A stretch of 64,000 nt of DNA from Jejuia sp047345485 (lineage in GTDB: Bacteria; Bacteroidota; Bacteroidia; Flavobacteriales; Flavobacteriaceae), in the NCBI RefSeq assembly GCF_047345485.1, contig NZ_JBLFEN010000004.1, positions 186,001 to 250,000 of the forward strand, read 5' to 3'. A model generated the notes under the pieces. It had not been told where the DNA came from. It did no database searches and saw nothing but the letters and a program-made list of their open reading frames with translations. The first letter of the stretch is position 1, and the number at the start of each line of letters is the position of its first letter. Position numbers and translations under genes: made by a program. Positions 62,308 to 64,000 of the stretch are shown piece by piece.

Positions 62308-62349
62308 TTTCTATATCTTAGTCTTTTGACTTGTTTTTGTACAAAAGGT

Positions 62350-62892
62350 TTAATTCCCAATTAAATACGCTTCAATTTTTTTTACCGCTATGTGATACGA
62401 TGCTTTAAGTGCGCCTTCGCTAGTTTCTAAAATTTCAGACATATCTTTATATTTTATATCTTCAAAATACTTCATATTAAATACCAATTGTTGTTTTTGT
62501 GGAAGTGTAGCAATAGCTTTTTGTAATTTTAGTTGAATAGCATCCCCTTCAAAATACACATCAGAGGTTAGATTATTTATAGCAAGTTGTAGTACTTCTT
62601 CACTAGTAATTTGTAAACGTTTAACATTTTTATTAATTAGAGTTATGGATTCATTTGTAGCAATGCGATACATCCATGAAAATAATTTACTATCGCCTTT
62701 AAAATTATGGATGTTTCTATAAATTTTAATAAATGTATTTTGAAGTACATCATCAGCATCATCATGAGATTTTACAATATTTCGTATATGCCAATATAGG
62801 CGCTCTTTGTAAAGCGACATAAGAGCTCTAAAGGCTTGCTCTTTTTTAGTATCTGATTGTAATTGCTGTATTAATTGCGCTTCGTCAGTCAC
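62350..62892 (-). CDS. ECF-type RNA polymerase sigma factor, third in window
   Basis: A 180-residue sigma-70 family factor with region 2 (RLYWHIRNIVKSHDDADDVLQNTFIKIYRNIHNFKGDSKLFSWMYRIATNE) and region 4 (LPQKQQLVFNMKYFEDIKYKDMSEILETSEGALKASYHIAVKKI). It differs clearly from the paralogous pair at 46.6 and 48.4 kb. It heads the unit with the anti-sigma-like and CpxP-like proteins, a standard envelope-stress arrangement in Bacteroidota. Confidence 0.92.
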   Translation of the reverse strand: MTDEAQLIQQLQSDTKKEQAFRALMSLYKERLYWHIRNIVKSHDDADDVLQNTFIKIYRNIHNFKGDSKLFSWMYRIATNESITLINKNVKRLQITSEEVLQLAINNLTSDVYFEGDAIQLKLQKAIATLPQKQQLVFNMKYFEDIKYKDMSEILETSEGALKASYHIAVKKIEAYLIGN

Positions 62893-63125
62893 AAAATTGG
62901 TTTGGTAGTTAGACTGTTAAATATAAAGAAAGTTTAATTTGATATTTTTAATATATCAAAAAGTATTTAATGAGTTAATAATCATACAGTTATAAATAAA
63001 TATATCGATGAAGTGTAAATAAACACGATAAAAAACACTTTTTTTTGGTTTGTATGTTTATTTACTATAAATTTGTATCAGAAACCTACTTATAATGTTA
63101 GTCGTCCCCAAGTCTAACATAAACC

Positions 63126-63166
63126 AAAAAAAAGGATAGTTGCCCAAATCACTATCCTTTTTTATT
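63126..63166. terminator. Terminator of the ABC transporter gene
   Basis: AAAGGATAGT (63131-63140) pairs with ACTATCCTTT (63151-63160), flanked by A and T runs, so it works in either direction; the gene that ends here is the minus-strand ABC transporter. Confidence 0.8.
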
Positions 63167-63190
63167 TTTTATAAAAACTCTTAACGAAAC

Positions 63191-64000
63191 TTATTCAAAA
63201 CTTTGCATTTCAACAAGTTTATGGTAAGCACCTTTTTTATCCATAAGTGCTTTGTGTTTACCTTGTTCTACGATTTCGCCTTTACTAAAAACTACAATTT
63301 CATCTGCATTTTGTATGGTTGAAAGTCTATGTGCTATAACGATAGAAGTTCTGTTTTTCATCATATTATCTAAGGCTTTTTGTACAATGCGCTCACTTTC
63401 AGTATCTAAAGCTGATGTAGCCTCGTCTAGAATCATAATTGGCGGACTCTTTAAAACGGCTCTTGCAATACTTAAACGTTGTTTTTGGCCACCAGAAAGT
63501 TTACCACCAGCATCTCCAATATTGTATTCAAGAACACCTTTTAAGTCTTTTACAAATTCCCAGGCATTAGCCACTTTAAGTGCTTCAATGACGTCTTCGT
63601 CTGTGGCGTTTTCATTACCTAATTTTAAGTTGTTTTTAATACTATCATTAAATAGAATAGCATCTTGCGTTACAATACCTAATTGTTTGCGAAGTGAACT
63701 AGTAGATAAGTCTTTTATGTTTGTGCCATCAATTAAGATATCTCCTTTATTTACATCATAAAACCTTGTAATGAGGTTAGCCACGGTAGATTTTCCACTT
63801 CCTGATTGTCCAACCAGTGCCACAGTTTTTCCTTTTGGAATAGTTAAACTGAAGTTTTTAAGAACATAGTCGTCCTTATATTTAAACGAGATATTATCGA
63901 ATTTTATTTCAGAAGTAAATGCATCTTTTACAATAGCATTTGGTGTATCTTTTAATGGGTTTGGTGTATCAATAATTTCTTGGATACGCTCTGCGGCAGC
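63191..64000 (-). CDS. ABC transporter ATP-binding/permease, MsbA-like (partial, N-terminus outside window)
   Basis: The minus-strand frame is open from base 64000 (AAERIQEIIDTPNPLKD) to the stop at 63191, so the window holds the NBD and the linker while the transmembrane domain lies beyond. NBD motifs are Walker A GQSGSGKST, Q-loop VTQDAILFNDS, signature LSGGQKQRLSIARA, Walker B PIMILDEATSALD and the H-loop VIAHRLSTI. The fused TMD-NBD style and sequence suggest a lipid or drug exporter of the MsbA type. Confidence 0.9.
   Translation of the reverse strand, partial: AAAERIQEIIDTPNPLKDTPNAIVKDAFTSEIKFDNISFKYKDDYVLKNFSLTIPKGKTVALVGQSGSGKSTVANLITRFYDVNKGDILIDGTNIKDLSTSSLRKQLGIVTQDAILFNDSIKNNLKLGNENATDEDVIEALKVANAWEFVKDLKGVLEYNIGDAGGKLSGGQKQRLSIARAVLKSPPIMILDEATSALDTESERIVQKALDNMMKNRTSIVIAHRLSTIQNADEIVVFSKGEIVEQGKHKALMDKKGAYHKLVEMQSFE

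Overview
The window is AT-rich chromosomal DNA from a member of the Bacteroidota, most likely a marine Flavobacteriaceae species. The evidence is SusC-like TonB receptors with carboxypeptidase-regulatory N-domains, a DUF4249 lipoprotein beside one of them, Bacteroidota-restricted DUF families (6146, 6787), promoters with the TAnnTTTG -7 element instead of TATAAT, little Shine-Dalgarno signal, and occasional TTG, GTG and perhaps ATT starts. No tRNA, rRNA, CRISPR array, prophage or intact insertion sequence was seen. The two edge genes are cut by the window.

Layout. 1-7.3 kb: a CDP-alcohol phosphatidyltransferase (partial), a DUF4375 protein, a small membrane protein, then a minus-strand cluster of His/Cys-rich exported protein, TonB receptor and lipoprotein that looks like a metal-related uptake locus, several Bacteroidota-only small proteins, one frameshifted gene and a DUF937 protein. 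7.3-11.1 kb: serine synthesis (serC-serA) with a LuxC-like acyl-CoA reductase and a divergent ferredoxin. 11.1-17.8 kb: a long non-coding stretch, a secreted protein, YchF, two paralogous SRPBCC proteins separated by a MITE-like repeat, and a DMT transporter. 17.8-25.7 kb: topoisomerase IV (parE, parC), an EEP hydrolase, argE and miaA. 25.7-34 kb: a long minus-strand run (K+ channel, DUF3857 protein, DnaQ/GIY-YIG nuclease, YggS, DUF1015, hydroxyacyl-CoA dehydrogenase, Gfo/Idh). 34-41.5 kb: pcm, a RelE/ParE-type toxin pair, methyltransferase, flavin-type oxidoreductase, CocE-like hydrolase, smpB and an S41 protease. 41.6-50.7 kb: lpdA, a TonB receptor/DUF4249 pair, two ECF sigma factors with a duplicated 3' element, a mechanosensitive channel, a peroxiredoxin-like protein and a secreted protein. 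50.7-52.9 kb is the accessory pocket of the window: a decayed beta-barrel gene, a strongly structured non-coding element with its own terminator, an LRR-TIR protein, and a long imperfect inverted repeat. 52.9-64 kb: DEAD helicase, aldose epimerase, pabB, tilS, an RsmB-type methyltransferase, two dispersed repeats, a YCF48-like lipoprotein, a sigma/anti-sigma-like/CpxP-like group and the end of an MsbA-like ABC transporter.

The best candidate for something undescribed is the 51.2-52.9 kb pocket: an LRR-TIR fusion with no NTPase domain between its sensor-like and effector-like parts, next to a divergently oriented structured RNA candidate that contains a predicted pseudoknot and followed by an attC-like hairpin. 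Also of note are a conserved RNA-like 3' element shared by mscS and a second sigma gene, a nuclease gene with no ATG/GTG/TTG start lying in the same frame as the upstream yggS gene, and two dispersed repeat families.
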